Below, piece by piece: positions 10,735-24,122 of a stretch of 64,000 nucleotides of DNA (the stretch's first letter is position 1; each line of letters opens with the position of its first letter). Both the position numbers and the translations under genes were made by a program. Below the pieces are notes generated by a model that made no database searches, had not been told where the DNA came from, and saw only the letters and a program-made list of their open reading frames with translations. Source of the DNA: Rotaria sordida (lineage: Eukaryota > Rotifera > Eurotatoria > Philodinida > Philodinidae); the NCBI GenBank assembly GCA_905250125.1, contig CAJNOL010000112.1, forward strand, positions 62,001-126,000, written 5' to 3'.

Positions 10735-13700
10735 ATGAACTTTCGGGGTCAACTCAAAGAAGAACTCCAACAAAGGGATCCTAATGGTCGGGCACATTAT
10801 GCACATCAATCATTTGCTGAAACAGCTGTCAATGGTCTTGAACAACGTACATTACTCGATATTGATTCCGATCCGTAAATATAAAATTTTTGCTTTTATC
10901 TATTTTATTTTGAATTATTTTACTTTTATTTTAAATACCTAGATCGAGTACATGTCATACAAGTATTATTTGTACCTTAGGTATATTTCATATTTAATCT
11001 ATTATGATAAATAATATATTGAATTATTTACATTTCTAGGACCAGCATCACAAAGTGTTGAAATGCTTTCAAAAATGATCAAAGCAGGAATGAATATAGC
11101 TCGACTAAATTTTTCACATGGATCATATGAAGTGAATAAAAAGATGAAAAATTTATTTGATTTTTTTTTTTTTTTTATTTGATTTAGTATCATAAAAAAA
11201 GTATTGAAAATGTTCGTATGGCTGAAAATTTAACAGCAGGAGAAAGTGAATATCGACCTATTGGAATTGCATTAGATACTAAAGGTCCAGAAATTCGAAC
11301 AGGCATTTTAGCTTCAGTAAGATTTTAAATTTTATTGAAAGAAATAAAATGAATTTGTCGTTTTTCAAGGGTGTTAATAGTGAAATTGATTTACAAAATG
11401 GTATGGCTGTTCGTATAACAACAGATAAAAGCTTTGCAGACAAATCATCAACAGATAATTTATATGTTGATTATGATAATATAGTTCATGTTATTAAATC
11501 AGGAAATCGAGTTTTTATTGATGATGGTCTTATTTCATTACTTGTTCGAGAAGTCGGTTAGTAAAAATTAAATTTTTCAATTTTATTTTAATTTTTGTAT
11601 TTACAGGAGATAATTATCTTCAATGTGAAGTTGAAAATGGTGGTTTATTAGGTAGTCGTAAAGGTGTTAATTTACCAGGTGTACCAATTGATTTACCTGC
11701 TATATCAGAAAAAGATAAAGCAGATCTTTTATTTGCTGTTGAAAATGATGTAAGAAAATTAATTTTTATGAAATTTTATTTCATAAAAAATTTTCTGTTT
11801 TGTCTAGATCGATATGGTTTTTGCAAGTTTTATACGTCATGCTGATGGTATTCGTGTCATTCGAGATATTCTTGGTGAAAAAGGAAAAAATATCAAAGTA
11901 ATTGCAAAAATTGAAAATCAACAAGGAATTCAAAAGTATAAAATAAAATGATCAAACAAAATAAGAAAAATTAATTTGAAATTTTTTTTTTTCTTCATAA
12001 AGTTTTGATTCAATTCTTGAAGAAGCTGATGGTATTATGGTTGCACGTGGTGATATGGGTATTGAAATTCCTGCACAAAAGGTTTTTGTTGCACAAAAAA
12101 TGATGATTGCTAAATGTAATATAGCTGGTAAATCTGTTATTTGTGCAACACAGGTATAAATTTGAAATTTCCAAAAAAAAAAAAAAAACATCAAAAAATT
12201 TTATATTGATTATTAAGATGTTAGAAAGTATGACAAAAAATCCTCGTCCAACTCGTGCTGAAGTTAGTGATGTAGCTAATGCAGTTTTGGATAATGCTGA
12301 TTGTATTATGTTATCCGGTGAAACAGCAAAAGGCAAATATCCTGTACAATGTATTCAACTAATGCATCAGGTTTATTTAAAATGATAACAAAAAAAAAAA
12401 ATTAAATAAATAATTTTATAAATTTAATTAAGATTGCTCGAGAAGCTGAAGCTTGTATATTTTATCGAGAACTTTTTGAAAATCTTAGATATTTTACTAA
12501 ACCACCATTGGTAAAATCATTTTTTTGTTTTTTTTTTTCGTTGAAGAAATTCAATCGAAATTTAATTATATTTAGGATCAAATGCACGCAGCTGCTATTG
12601 CTTCTGTTGAAGCAGCTTTTAGAAGTTATGCTACACTTATTGTTGTATTAACACATTCAGGACGGTAAGAATAAAATTTTTTTTTGTCTTTAAAAAAAGA
12701 ACATACAAAGAAAGAAATTTATCTCGATCATATTTTTACATGAACTTAAAATATTGTACGAAAAGTTCGAATGTATTTTTTCGTTTTAATTCCTTTTTCA
12801 TAACATTTAACTGAGTGCATATAAGTTATATCTGTTAAAGATTTTAATAGACTAATCTTTCTTCAGTGTTTATAATTAATATAACAATAAAATTTTATTT
12901 ATTAGAGTTACATAGTAAGAATTAAATTAAAACAAAAAAACAAATGTATTAAGAATAGTTACATATTTTTATTTACAATAGAATCAACCATATGTACATA
13001 ATTTTAAACATATAGCATAGAGAAGATAAATTTAGTGTACTTATATTTGATTTCTTGTGAAAATGTATGTACGTGTTATTTTTTGGATAAGAAACCTACT
13101 TAGACAATAGAATGTAGATGAATCATTTCGTAGAAAAGAAAATCATGTGTATATATACATAAATAAAATAAGAAAAGTAACAAAGAAATCTATTTATCTA
13201 GACAATTAATTGGACAAAAAAAAAAGACATTTTCATTCGAATAGATAGGTTATCATGAAAAACAATGTGATATGACACTGGGAAATATAATTTATGTAGA
13301 AAACAAAAATAAAACTGAAAACTATAATCTTTATTCGAGAATTATTTTTTTTAATGCATATACAAAAACAATTTTATTTATCATATATAAATCAATAAAA
13401 AAAAAAGAAATTAATGATAAGTGTTAAACAAATAGATGAGTAAATTTAATCGAAGTGTTTACTATACATGATGTCAATTAAAATGATAAGATATTATCTT
13501 TCATGTCTAGAAAAAAAGAAAATATGATACAATAAATAACACGATCTAACGTCAATTTTGATAAGATAGAACATAATTTTCTAAAGACATTAAAATAACT
13601 ACATACAAACTAAAGATAAGACATAAATATTTTTTATCATGAAACATGTTTCATTAATACTCATCTATCAAAGATAGATTTACAATATATATTTCAAAAT

Positions 13701-15615
13701 AAAAAGAAGACATGATTAGTTATGACAATTTTAAAAAATCTTCACATTTCATAAATTTCGTTTTGTTATAAATCGTAAAACTTATAAAATTTCAAATATA
13801 GTCTAACAATCAAATTAAATATTTAAGACTCATTAATAAAGCTGACCGAATTCAATATATCAAATGAAAGGTCATTCTTTTCACTATCGAATGATATATA
13901 GGAATATGACAAAATTTTTTGACATATTTTGGAGAGGAATCAGAGCTGAATTTTTCGAGAAAAATAAAAATTGATGAATCATTTTGCAACATACTTTTTC
14001 ATGCTGATTTCAAATATACCATTTATTTCGATAGAAAATCGAACTATTAAGGTCAAATATTAGCCAAAACGAGCAATTTTTAGCACTCTCGAACGTTGTG
14101 GATTTGAGGAAAGTGCCTTCAGGGGTGGAACCGGTTGAGAAATATTAAAACGGTCCGGTCCGGCCGGTTGAAAAATCCTACCGGTCCGGTCCGGCCGGAA
14201 ACCGGCCGGTTGGAATCACATGTCCAACCGGTGAAATTCCGGTGAAAATCGGTTAAAAACCGGTGAAAAAATGTCGAATTTTTTTTTGAAAACCTATTTT
14301 TAGAAAAAATGGCTCCAAATATGAAATAGTTTAAGGCGCATGTAAAAGGCACTCATCATAATAAATCTTTTTAAAGAGAACCTCAGAAAAAACGATTAAT
14401 ATAACATATATTTTGAGTACTTTTTCACGTATTCTGACAGAAAAAACATGTGATACCTTAGTTTTTATGGTCAAAAACAGGGTTAACAAAGAAGATTTCT
14501 GAAAACTTTCAACCGGTAAAATTCCGGTCTTTACCGGCCCGGTCGATTTCTTCAACCGGTCCGGTCCGGTCCGGTACCGGTCCGGCCGGACCGGTACCGG
14601 TTTGCCGGACCGGTTCCAACCCTGAGTGCCTTACCCACAAGTTAAGTTTGGTGTAAGTATGTAATTCAAAGTGAATCACTACTTTTATAACATTATAGAA
14701 GAGAAATTTCGTCATGAGTACCCTTATACTATAAATACCAGTGAATAATGCCATCCAAAGAAAAACGAAAAAGAATATTTTGTCATATTCCTATATGTCA
14801 TTTGATTGAATTCTTCATTCCTTCTTTTCTTTTTGTACGAGTCATTTCATAAATTGTATTAATATTAACTCATTTTTTCTTTGTCCTATAGATCAGCTCA
14901 GCTTATTGCTCAATATCGTCCTCGAGCAGTTATTATGGTTGTAACAAGATCTTTAAAAACAGCTCGATTTATGCATTTATATCGTGGTTGTTGTCCGGTT
15001 TATGTTATGGGTAAATTATATCTTTCAAAATTTTTTATCTTTATTTATTTATTATTTTCTCTTTTTAGCTGGACGAAGTAAGTTATATACAAAAAAAGGA
15101 ATAAAATTTATACAAAGAAACTACATTTGACTTTTCTTCTTTTTCAAATAGAACCGGATCCGCAGTCGCCACTTCCCAGTGAAGGTAAAAAAAAATGAAA
15201 AAAACTCGATACTTATGTGTTATTTGATATTTTATTGTTTTTTTTTAGCTTACGATGAAAAGGCTTTCTGTAATATGATAAATTTTTTGAAAAAATTTTT
15301 TGATTGTTTTGTTTTTTCTTCTGTAGATCGTCCAGAGGATTCAAAAGATGGAGAACCTGTATTCAAACAACATCATATGTCAACACAACAAGCAATGGCT
15401 ATGAGTGATTGGTTACTTGATGTTGATGCCCGTGTTATGGATGCCATAAGCCTCGCTAAAAAACGTGGTTTTTGTGCATCTGGTGATGCTGTTATTGTTG
15501 TAACAGGATGGGTAACGAATTATTTAATTAATAATTAATTTTTATTCATAGTTTTTCTTTTTAGCGTCCTGGTTGTGGTACAACAAATACATTACGTATT
15601 ATCTATGCTGATTAA
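10735..15615 (+). CDS. PKM: Pyruvate kinase (17 exons from this start)
   Basis: Exons: 10735-10874, 10943-10980, 11040-11131, 11188-11316, 11370-11556, 11607-11749, 11808-11935, 12003-12153, 12218-12370, 12433-12510, 12576-12664, 14892-15010, 15069-15077, 15152-15184, 15249-15269, 15327-15511, 15565-15615. All phases agree and give 581 residues. The enzyme makes pyruvate and ATP from phosphoenolpyruvate and ADP in the last step of glycolysis. Visible family blocks are [45 protein letters not shown] with the catalytic Lys, [30 protein letters not shown] and LSGETAKG. The A/B/C domain order is normal. The C-domain carries an extra stretch of about 40 residues (about 483-530), encoded partly by a 9-nt and a 21-nt microexon, before [12 protein letters not shown]. 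The ATG directly follows a splice acceptor, so it may be trans-spliced or continue from an upstream exon. The large intron 12665-14891 holds a MITE. Confidence 0.96.
14120..14624. mobile_element. Non-autonomous hAT-type transposon (MITE) in pyruvate kinase intron
   Basis: The element is 505 bp with terminal inverted repeats CAGGGGTGGAACCGGTT and, from the other end, CAGGGTTGGAACCGGTC. It is flanked by a perfect 8-bp target-site duplication, AGTGCCTT, at 14112-14119 and 14625-14632. CAGGG-type termini with 8-bp duplications are the hAT signature. Both subterminal regions are packed with CCGGT/CCGGCCGG motifs, far more GC-rich than the host DNA, while the middle is AT-rich. No transposase frame is present. 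The perfect duplication suggests a fairly recent insertion. Confidence 0.9.
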
Positions 15616-18600
15616 ATTTATTTTGAAGTCAACGATAGCAATAGAACTTTTTCTTTTTGTATTTATTTAAATGCAAAAAAACAAACTTAACGATAATATT
15701 ACGATGTTAGTTAAGCATTGTCTGACAACTACTCAAACCCAGCTTCTTTAATATAGTCAATAGAGATCTATCAAAATATATTCTCATTTTTTTCTTTTTT
15801 TTTTTGAAACCTGCTTTTTATTTTATTTTATTTATTTTTTTCGTTTAAAAGATATACTATGTACCCTGCAATTTGTAGTCTTACATCTATAACCAATATT
15901 GATGTTGTCTCATAAATTTATCTCCTTTTTTGTTCCTGTTGTCATTATTTTATCGTATATATTTGTTCTTTATAGAATTATTTTTGAAACAAAGATATAT
16001 ATAGCTATTTAGTAAATTATCATATCAGTAATAAATAAGATGTAGAGTCGCAAGAAATAAGATCAGATTACATTATCGCCTAATATGGGTCAATGAAAGA
16101 GTACGTTTAAATCTAATGGGTGGTCGATAAAGAAAGAACGTTCCACGAAACAATTCTCGCCATTTAAGCTCATATTAAACCTATAAGGACGGTTTGATGA
16201 AATTGGAAAAAGTCTAAAAGAGTTCGTCAGAATGCAAGTTTGGAACCGAGCTTAATCATACTATCAGATCTTCGACTTAGCTTTGGGTCTATATCGAAAA
16301 ATCAGAAAATAGAATTTCGACGTGAAATTTCGCCTATGGATAGGTCGAATTATTTTTAGAATATTCTGAAAGTTTCAACCAAAAAAGAATGCTCCTTGCT
16401 CAAGATATTAAGTTTACATATATACATAAAGCTAAGTCGAAGATTCAGTAAAACAATCATAACTTGACTCAAAACGTTCATGAGAATGAACTTTGCTAGG
16501 CTTTTTTAAAGTCTTATCGAGATCTCCTTGTAAGCTCAATATGAGCTGAAACACCTTTTTACCTATTCAGACAATTTCTCTTTTTTTTTAAAGATCAGTC
16601 TTCTAATTCTCTAAAAAAAACCTAACTGTTTCTATTTGAGTAAATATAACAAATGATTGATCTAATCATCACAAAATTTTCCCTTAAATTACTTAGCAGT
16701 GCGTTCTGATTCTTAAATTTTGCTTAATATAAGGCATGCATGAGCGCATCTGTTATATTGTAGTCTGATGAATTTATATCGAGATTATTAAGAAGTCAAT
16801 AGTCTCTATAGATTAAAAAAAAAGAATACAACAATACTGTGAAGACTATTGATATTTGAACTCAATCGAATTTATTATATCAGATGATTTGTTTTTTTTT
16901 TATGGCATAAATTGGCGAGCAGTTAAAGCAAAGAAAAAGAAACATTAATGGAAAGATTTAAATGTGCGATACACAGCGAAATAAGGAGAAAGTTGATTGA
17001 AATTAAAGCAATTTTGGCAATAAAAAGTACAGCTTTTTCTTCTCCTTGGAAAAAAATTGATTTTGAAAGTTATAAAAATTATTAATATTTAACCCAGTAG
17101 AAATAAGTGATTTGGTAGAGGAGTGAACGAAAAGAAAAATTATTTAAGTAGATCAACATGCGGTCGAACTATTCTAGAAATAATATTGAGCGACGTATTC
17201 TTTATGAACTGCTTGTTACATGCAAAAAACAAAAATAGAAATACATATCTACAAATTAAATTATTCAATGTATGTAGAAAACTTTTCATTGTACTTGTTT
17301 TTACTAGCGAACACTACAAATTTAAGAAAATGTTTGCTGATTTTTTTTGTTTTGCAGCTATGAATGCATATGCAATTATATAATCAACGATATAGAATAA
17401 AATCCTATGATACAACCTGAAATCCAGTTTAAAATCTGACACATATCGATTTTAGAAACATTTTGCCACAGACTAATTATTTTGACATTATAAATCCCAT
17501 GAAGTTTGGTTGCGTTTTAGCTTCCTAAGAATTTGAAACAGGTAGACTCATGTGGTACGTTTGTTCGCACCACTGTCAGTATAGCGCACATTATGTCGAA
17601 CGGTCTACCGACTTGTTTTTGTCCGGCTTGAATTATATGGAGAATTATTTCAAAAAACACACTAATAATTATCATAAAAATTTTCAAATGTTTAACGTTA
17701 ATATTTGTAAATTTTTTCGAGGTTGCATTATTGTTTTAAATGATCTCGGATAGTTTATTATACGTCTTGTTTGTGATCTATAATGTGAATAATGAAATAA
17801 AAGATAATCAGAATGATTCTAAAAAAAGGATGAAAATAAAATTCTCATTTAATTAATTCATTTATATACAATTCATCATGTCAACGAAAGAAATGCGAAT
17901 ATTATATTATCATATCTCTTATTAATCTATATAATTAAATATTAAATTAATAATCAATTATGACATCTTAAGCTCATACTGGAAAGCTGGTGAAAGCAAA
18001 ATGGTATCATTCATTGACATTATTCTCATCATTACAAAGATATGAAGTTCAATAACGTGATTATTGATTGTAGAATATTTTAGGTAAAGATTCGAATGCA
18101 AGAATTTAAATAGAATTTAATGAATATTGAAATTTAGAAAATTATAATTTTATTTGATCAATTGAAAATTTGATTATAAAGTATTGTTAGATTTTAATAA
18201 AAATCTTCAATTAATTTTCAAAAAAAAAAGATATTTTTACTATATGAATTAACTTATTGTAGTTCAGTTTCATATGGTAACACCTGTAAATAATTTTTTC
18301 ACAGCACTCAAAAGTTTTCGCTTTCATTTTTTGTACAATACTTAGAGAACCATTAGACCATAAAGGCTCCACCGGGATATACATACAAGTTGCTATTTAG
18401 CTGAGATATCAAAGATTTAGTGGAATTTTCCAGTAAAATTTTTATTTTCAAATTTCGATCAAAATTTTTTCACAGGCACAGACCACAAGTGAGCTAATTT
18501 GAATATGAAGTGCTTTGGACATCGTAGCTCTGAAATATTTAGTTTTCAGCCGGAACGATATTCACTGGATGAGTACTAATGAGTAATAAAAAAGGTCAGT

Positions 18601-21010
18601 TATGATTTTCGATTAATTATTTAGATGTTCATGTAAAATTATTCAAATTTAAGAAGACATCTGCAGTACACATTAACTAAAGGAATAAATCTGTTTCTCA
18701 AATTATTTTAAAATGAAACTAACGGTTCAAATGATTTACCAGGAAGGATAGAACAATTATAGGAATATAAGCAATTTTTATCTTCGAATAAAATCGCTTT
18801 ATTGAAAACATTATGGTGACTGTTAAAAACCATTCATTACATGGAGGTGTTCAGTTTAGAAAATTGATGTATGGTTTGCTGTGAAATGAAGAAAAGCTTC
18901 TAGGATATATCTCTTCTGCATTAGTGTTACGAAGAAACATATTCAATTGACTAATCACTTTTTCATTGATATCTAGTGGATTGTAGCTTATCGACCATGC
19001 TGATTCTGAATTTAACCATAAGAAATTTCATTAGATCTTTATATACTGTTTTTTAGAAAATCAATTTTCTAGGCAAATAAATTTTTTGTCACAAAAAATA
19101 TCTTGATCTATGTTGATTACAGAGTACGTATATTGAATTGTCTAGAAAACAGTAAATTTTTCTATTTCAAATTGTTTGCTTTTTGTAGAAAATACAGCCA
19201 TTCAAATAATATATTTCAATGTTTCACTGCGGAAACTTTCAAGATGATATTATTTTACTTAAAATTCATGTCCGAAAAACAGAAAAGATTATTAAACTAG
19301 AGATCACTCACTGTGCTCTACAAATTGAATAGGTCAAAAATGATTTTGACAAAAATTTTGTTATTTGTAAACTCAACTCTCGTGTCATGATGTCATTATT
19401 TTTTCTTCATACGTACAATAGTAGATTCATAGAAAAAATATACTTAGTTGTAGTACACATGAAATACGTGCTGAACAGTAATAGAAAGAGATGAAAAAAA
19501 ATATAGCACGTATGTTCACATTAAAGAGAAAGAAAAATCGCACAAAAAAAAATTGTCGACTGTTCAGAATAAAGAAATATTTCCAACAAAAATAATTCAC
19601 CAAAACGGTAGTTAATCATCATTTTTGACTTGTTGAACGATCTTTCCATCAAATTCAACTAACCAGTACACTTAGACTGGTTCTTTTTTTTTTATTTAGC
19701 TGTATATACCATAAGAATTAGATTTCTAAATATAACTGATACACATCAACCATTATGCTGTGAAAAAAAGTATGATAAGAAATATTTTTTTTGAAATTAT
19801 TAGGTAAATGTCACAATAAACTCATTCACTATCATCAATTTGCAATTTTTTCATTTTTTATGATATGCTCTATTTCATGTTGATAATTTCATTTAAATGA
19901 GATAATAATCAAGGTAAGATAAAAACAAAAGACTAACAAGTAAGAAATTAATATTAATACAGAATATCTACAATATAAATATTAGATGTAGAAAAAAAAA
20001 AAAAAAAAAAAGATTAAATTAGATATTTAATAATGTCATAATATGAGATATTATTTTAGGAAAAAGAAAATTAAAATATTTTATTTTAAGTGCTATTTTT
20101 CTTTTTTCATAAAACTAATCATTACATTAGTTAATTAATTTTCAGAGGTGTAACTCAACACTGGACAGCATAGAGTGATTGAGCTCCACAAAAACAAGCG
20201 CTGCATAGATAATTTTCAAAAAAAACGAGATCGTCATGCTCTTTTAAATCTTAATGAAATTTCTAACTGTTATTCCTTGCCAAATCGTCATACATTATAT
20301 CTTTATTATGGGCATATATTCTTTTTTTTTTCAAAAATACAAACAGATCAATAACACACACACATACACATAATATATACAAAACATCTCAACGTACGTC
20401 TTTATTTACTCATCTAAATATCAAATACTATATTTGTATATCATTTTTCCATAATCACTTAAAAGTATCAATAATTCTAACATGAATTCATATGCACAAC
20501 AAACATCATAACATAACTTTCATCCTTTTTTTTTTTTCTTCTTTGCTACTTGTCAACGACAAGATGTCTATGTATATTTAATAAAATAAAATGAAATGAA
20601 CTTTATAGAAATTGAATTGCCTAAATTACTTTATTACTTTTAGTTGATGAATAGATAATGACTATTAATCACTTCATAGATATAAACAAGATAAATAATT
20701 ACTTAACAATCAAAGTTGAATACAAGCTGCTCCATTATATTAAGAAGAAATTATCATTTTCTTTTTTTTGTTTTTTTTTTTTCAAGAAAAAAAAAAGGTC
20801 AATAAATTAACTATAATCATCCAATGATGATGAATTATTTCTATTATCGAATAGAAAAAAGTCAAGAACCAATACAAAAATTTTTATTCTTCTCTCTTTC
20901 TTCTTCTTTTTTCCTCTCATTTTCATCCAATGGAATCTAAGCTTATATTAACATACAAGTCAAACTCTTTCTAAATCTCATTTCTTGTTTAATATTCGTT
21001 TATATTCATC
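15616..21010. other. 5.4-kb stretch without a recognised gene
   Basis: Apart from the pyruvate kinase 3' UTR at the left, an inverted repeat near 16.2-16.6 kb and simple A/T runs, I see no coding exon with a recognisable protein. Open frames of 65-86 codons (17123-17383, 17550-17753, 19103-19300) lack family resemblance and splice context. The right end likely holds upstream regulatory DNA for the GFI1-type gene, as would be expected of a developmental transcription factor. I cannot point to specific sites. Confidence 0.45.
16161..16556. repeat. Foldback (inverted-repeat) element
   Basis: TTTAAGCTCATATTAAACCT at the left returns inverted at the right as GAGCTTACA...CAATATGAGCTGAAA. The arms are roughly 70-75% identical over about 80 bp and include AAGTCTAAAAGAGTTC on the left. 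Similar AGCTCATATT-type ends recur at 33.35 kb and 40.54 kb in this window, so it appears to belong to a dispersed family. No coding capacity. Confidence 0.5.
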
Positions 21011-22448
21011 ATGTCATCAATCTTTCCAAATTGGTTTACTGAAACAATGTTATTTCATCGAAAAACTTATGAATCTGAACAAATGAATGGAGATATAACT
21101 GGTAAGAGATAAATATAAAAAATAACTTCAAAAATATTTTTTTTAATTGATCTAGCTGAACGTTTAAAATATCTTCTTGGTATACAATATTATACAAATT
21201 TATTTTCTCCATCAATTTTAAATTTATCATCATCAGGAACAAGTGATAAATCTGAAAAAACTGAAGAAGAAGAAGAAGAAGAAGAAGAGGAAGTAGATGA
21301 ACGAGAAGATGAAACAGAAGAATTTAATTCATATAAATGTAATGATTGTGAAAAATATTTTTCAACATCTCATGGTTTAGAAGTTCATGTACGACGTACA
21401 CATTCATCGGATTTAAAACCATATTCATGTGATTTATGTTCAAAAACATTTAGTCATTCATTATCACTTGCACAACATCGAATAACTCATACACAAGAAC
21501 GTTGTTTTCAATGTAAAACATGTGGAAAATGTTTTAAACGTTCATCAACATTATCAACACATTTATTAATACATTCTGATACTCGACCATATTCATGTAT
21601 ACATTGTGGTAAACGTTTTCATCAAAAATCTGATATGAAAAAACATACATATATTCATACGGGTAAATTTTTCTCATTTTTTCTTTTTTGCTAAAGATGA
21701 TGAACATCATCTCGTGTATTAAGCAAATGTCAAAGAATCTCTCTTGAGATATAATGACGATAGCCATTTTAAACATTGATAGAAAATTTCTTGTTAAATA
21801 TGCATGTTTGAAGATAGAAAGACGAATAGTTAAAATGTCTTATGCGTTATTTTCACACATTAGTTTTTTTTTCTCTTCTTATGACAGATTCAGTCATCAA
21901 GTTTTTTTTTTTTTTTTTTTTTTTTTTGGATAGATTCAATTCATTTTATAGCCTTTTATTCTCATGAGATGATTGAGCGGATCCTGATAAGACTTATCAT
22001 TTTTTCTTCTTCTTCTTCTTCTTCTGCTTTTGTCTATTTGTATTCATCCGTAAACAATTAGAATTGAAATAACAAGGGAAATTGAAATATATTTTTTTCT
22101 TTATTGTTTTTCTTCTCATTTTTAGGAGAAAAACCTCATAAATGTATTGTTTGTGGTAAGGCTTTTTCTCAATCATCAAATTTGATTACACATAGTCGTA
22201 AACATACGGGTTTTAAACCATTTCAATGTCATAAATGTTTACGTGCATTTCAACGTAAAGTTGATTTACGTCGTCATATTGATACACAACATGGTGCCGA
22301 GCATCTTCATGACAATTTATCTTTAAAACCAATACATCATCATTCACATCACAACAGTAATCAAAATGAAATAAATGAATCAACAAATAATAATGGAAAA
22401 TATGGACCAATTGGTTCATTGATTCAAGAACTTGCTGCTCGACGTTGA
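21011..22448 (+). CDS. GFI1: GFI1/Senseless-type six-zinc-finger transcription factor
   Basis: Three exons, 21011-21101, 21156-21662 and 22126-22448, give 306 residues. After a short N-terminus and a Glu-rich acidic run (about residues 80-100) there are six consecutive C2H2 fingers to about residue 270. Their order and sequence match animal GFI1/GFI1B/Senseless/PAG-3: [74 protein letters not shown] and [16 protein letters not shown]. The split between fingers 4 and 5 falls in the TGEKPH linker. These factors repress or activate genes in neural and blood-type cell fate decisions. The vertebrate SNAG repressor motif (MPRSF...) is absent; the start here is [10 protein letters not shown] His/Asn-rich tail ends the protein. 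The gene is isolated, with about 5 kb of non-coding DNA upstream. Confidence 0.93.
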
Positions 22449-24122
22449 ATAAAAAGAAAAAAACAAACTGCTACTAACATCAAAACTTTACATGATTATT
22501 AGTATTTTTTTTTTTTTTTTTTTTTTGTCTTCATGTTTCTTCTTTCTGTATAAAACGATGATCCATATGTTTAGGGTGTTAAAAATTGAGAGAGAAAGAA
22601 AGGCGGTGACGAAAGAAAGTGTGAGCAACCATCTGGATAGGATGTGTATGTATCAGAAGAAAAAGAAGAATCTTGATTGAGAATTGCAGACAATAGGTGT
22701 ATGTGTGTGTGCTAGGTACTGTTTTATTATGCATCACAAATCTAACAGGAGAAGATTATTAATCTCACATCGATTCTGTGACTAGAACTCATTTTTTTTT
22801 TACACAATAACAAGAACAGATCTATTAATCACAGAACAATCTATAACTGCTTTTCTTGACAATTCTTTGTTTTGTTTTTATTTTAATGTTCGGTGTTCAT
22901 TTTTGTGTAGATCATCTTCTTCCTCCTTTCCCCCCCCCGTAATGATAATCTCTTATGTCAAATGAAAAATAAATAAATGCTTGCGGCTTAATATCTATGA
23001 GTTGTTCGTATCGCGGCTTGAAATCAAAAGATTACTCTCATGATTCTTCTTCGTTATATATATTTTTTTTTGTTTTTTTTCTTCGGCAGGTGTTGAACGC
23101 GTGTATATGTGCAATGATCATCACCATCGTTACAATATGGTGAATTGTTGCTGATCGAATCGTCAAAGTTGACAAGTTGTCTTTACCCTTAAGGCAAAAA
23201 AGTGAACAGACAAGAAAAAAGAAGAAAACGAGAAGAAGCAACATAGGACAAAATATAAAATAAAAAATGAAATAGAAAATGCCAGTTGGTTCATATATAT
23301 ATTGCTTCCGGGAAAGGAAAAAAGAAACCTTGCTTGTAAATTTACGATTAAATTAGCAAAATGACAATTAAAAATAATCTATGTATATTAAATATTTCTT
23401 TTTTTTTCCCTTCTGATAAGTCTCAATATATGTATATATGTGTATGATAACATTGATCAATAAGTCAATATTTGATCCTTCGTATAACGTAATAACATAT
23501 ATATATCCACTCGAGAGAGAGAGAGAAAAAAGTTGTAGGCGAATAAATGCGATGAAAAAATCTACACACTTGCAAACTCATCTTCCATCATTTGTTCGAT
23601 TATAGAAAGCAATCATCAACGATTTGAGTCCCATGTGTATGTCGAACAGCAAACGTTTTTTTGCCACTTATTACTATTACTAATGCTTTGCAATAGAAAA
23701 TCATCTTGACGATGGAATATGTCATATATAAAGTCAGAATGTGATGGTACGACAGTTGATGTCGAGAGATGGAACCATCAGTGATTAAGTTAATCAAACG
23801 CGTAATAAAACACGATGATTACATTTTCTCGTCGACATAATGATAAAAATTATCTTTATAAATAAAAAAAAAAAAAAAAAACTTATCCAATCTATTGCAC
23901 TTATGTATTTTCAAAGAATAAAAATTTTTTAAATAGACTCTAAATTAAATTGTCGAAAGAAAATTAAAACAAAAAATTATTTATAAAAAATTATCAATTG
24001 AAACATTATATTCAAATCATAAAATATAATTTTCATACAAAATAAATCATCAATTGAAGTTGTACTATTTTTTTGTTGTTTCTTATAGTTAGTAACATTC
24101 AATATGCATCACACATCCACAG
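22449..24122. other. GFI1-type gene 3' region and intergenic DNA
   Basis: The stretch has poly-T tracts, a C-run near 22930 and AATAAATAAATG near 22968-22979 that could serve as a polyadenylation signal. Short open frames here have no recognisable similarity. No RNA gene was seen. Confidence 0.45.

Noticed and set aside
14119-14754. Three overlapping minus-strand open frames rich in Gly, Pro, Arg and Thr
   Set aside because: They are translations of the CCGGT-rich hAT MITE, which is non-coding and bounded by an 8-bp duplication.
22492-22680. 62-codon frame downstream of the GFI1-type gene
   Set aside because: Begins in a poly-T tract and continues as low-complexity Lys/Glu-rich sequence in the probable 3' UTR.
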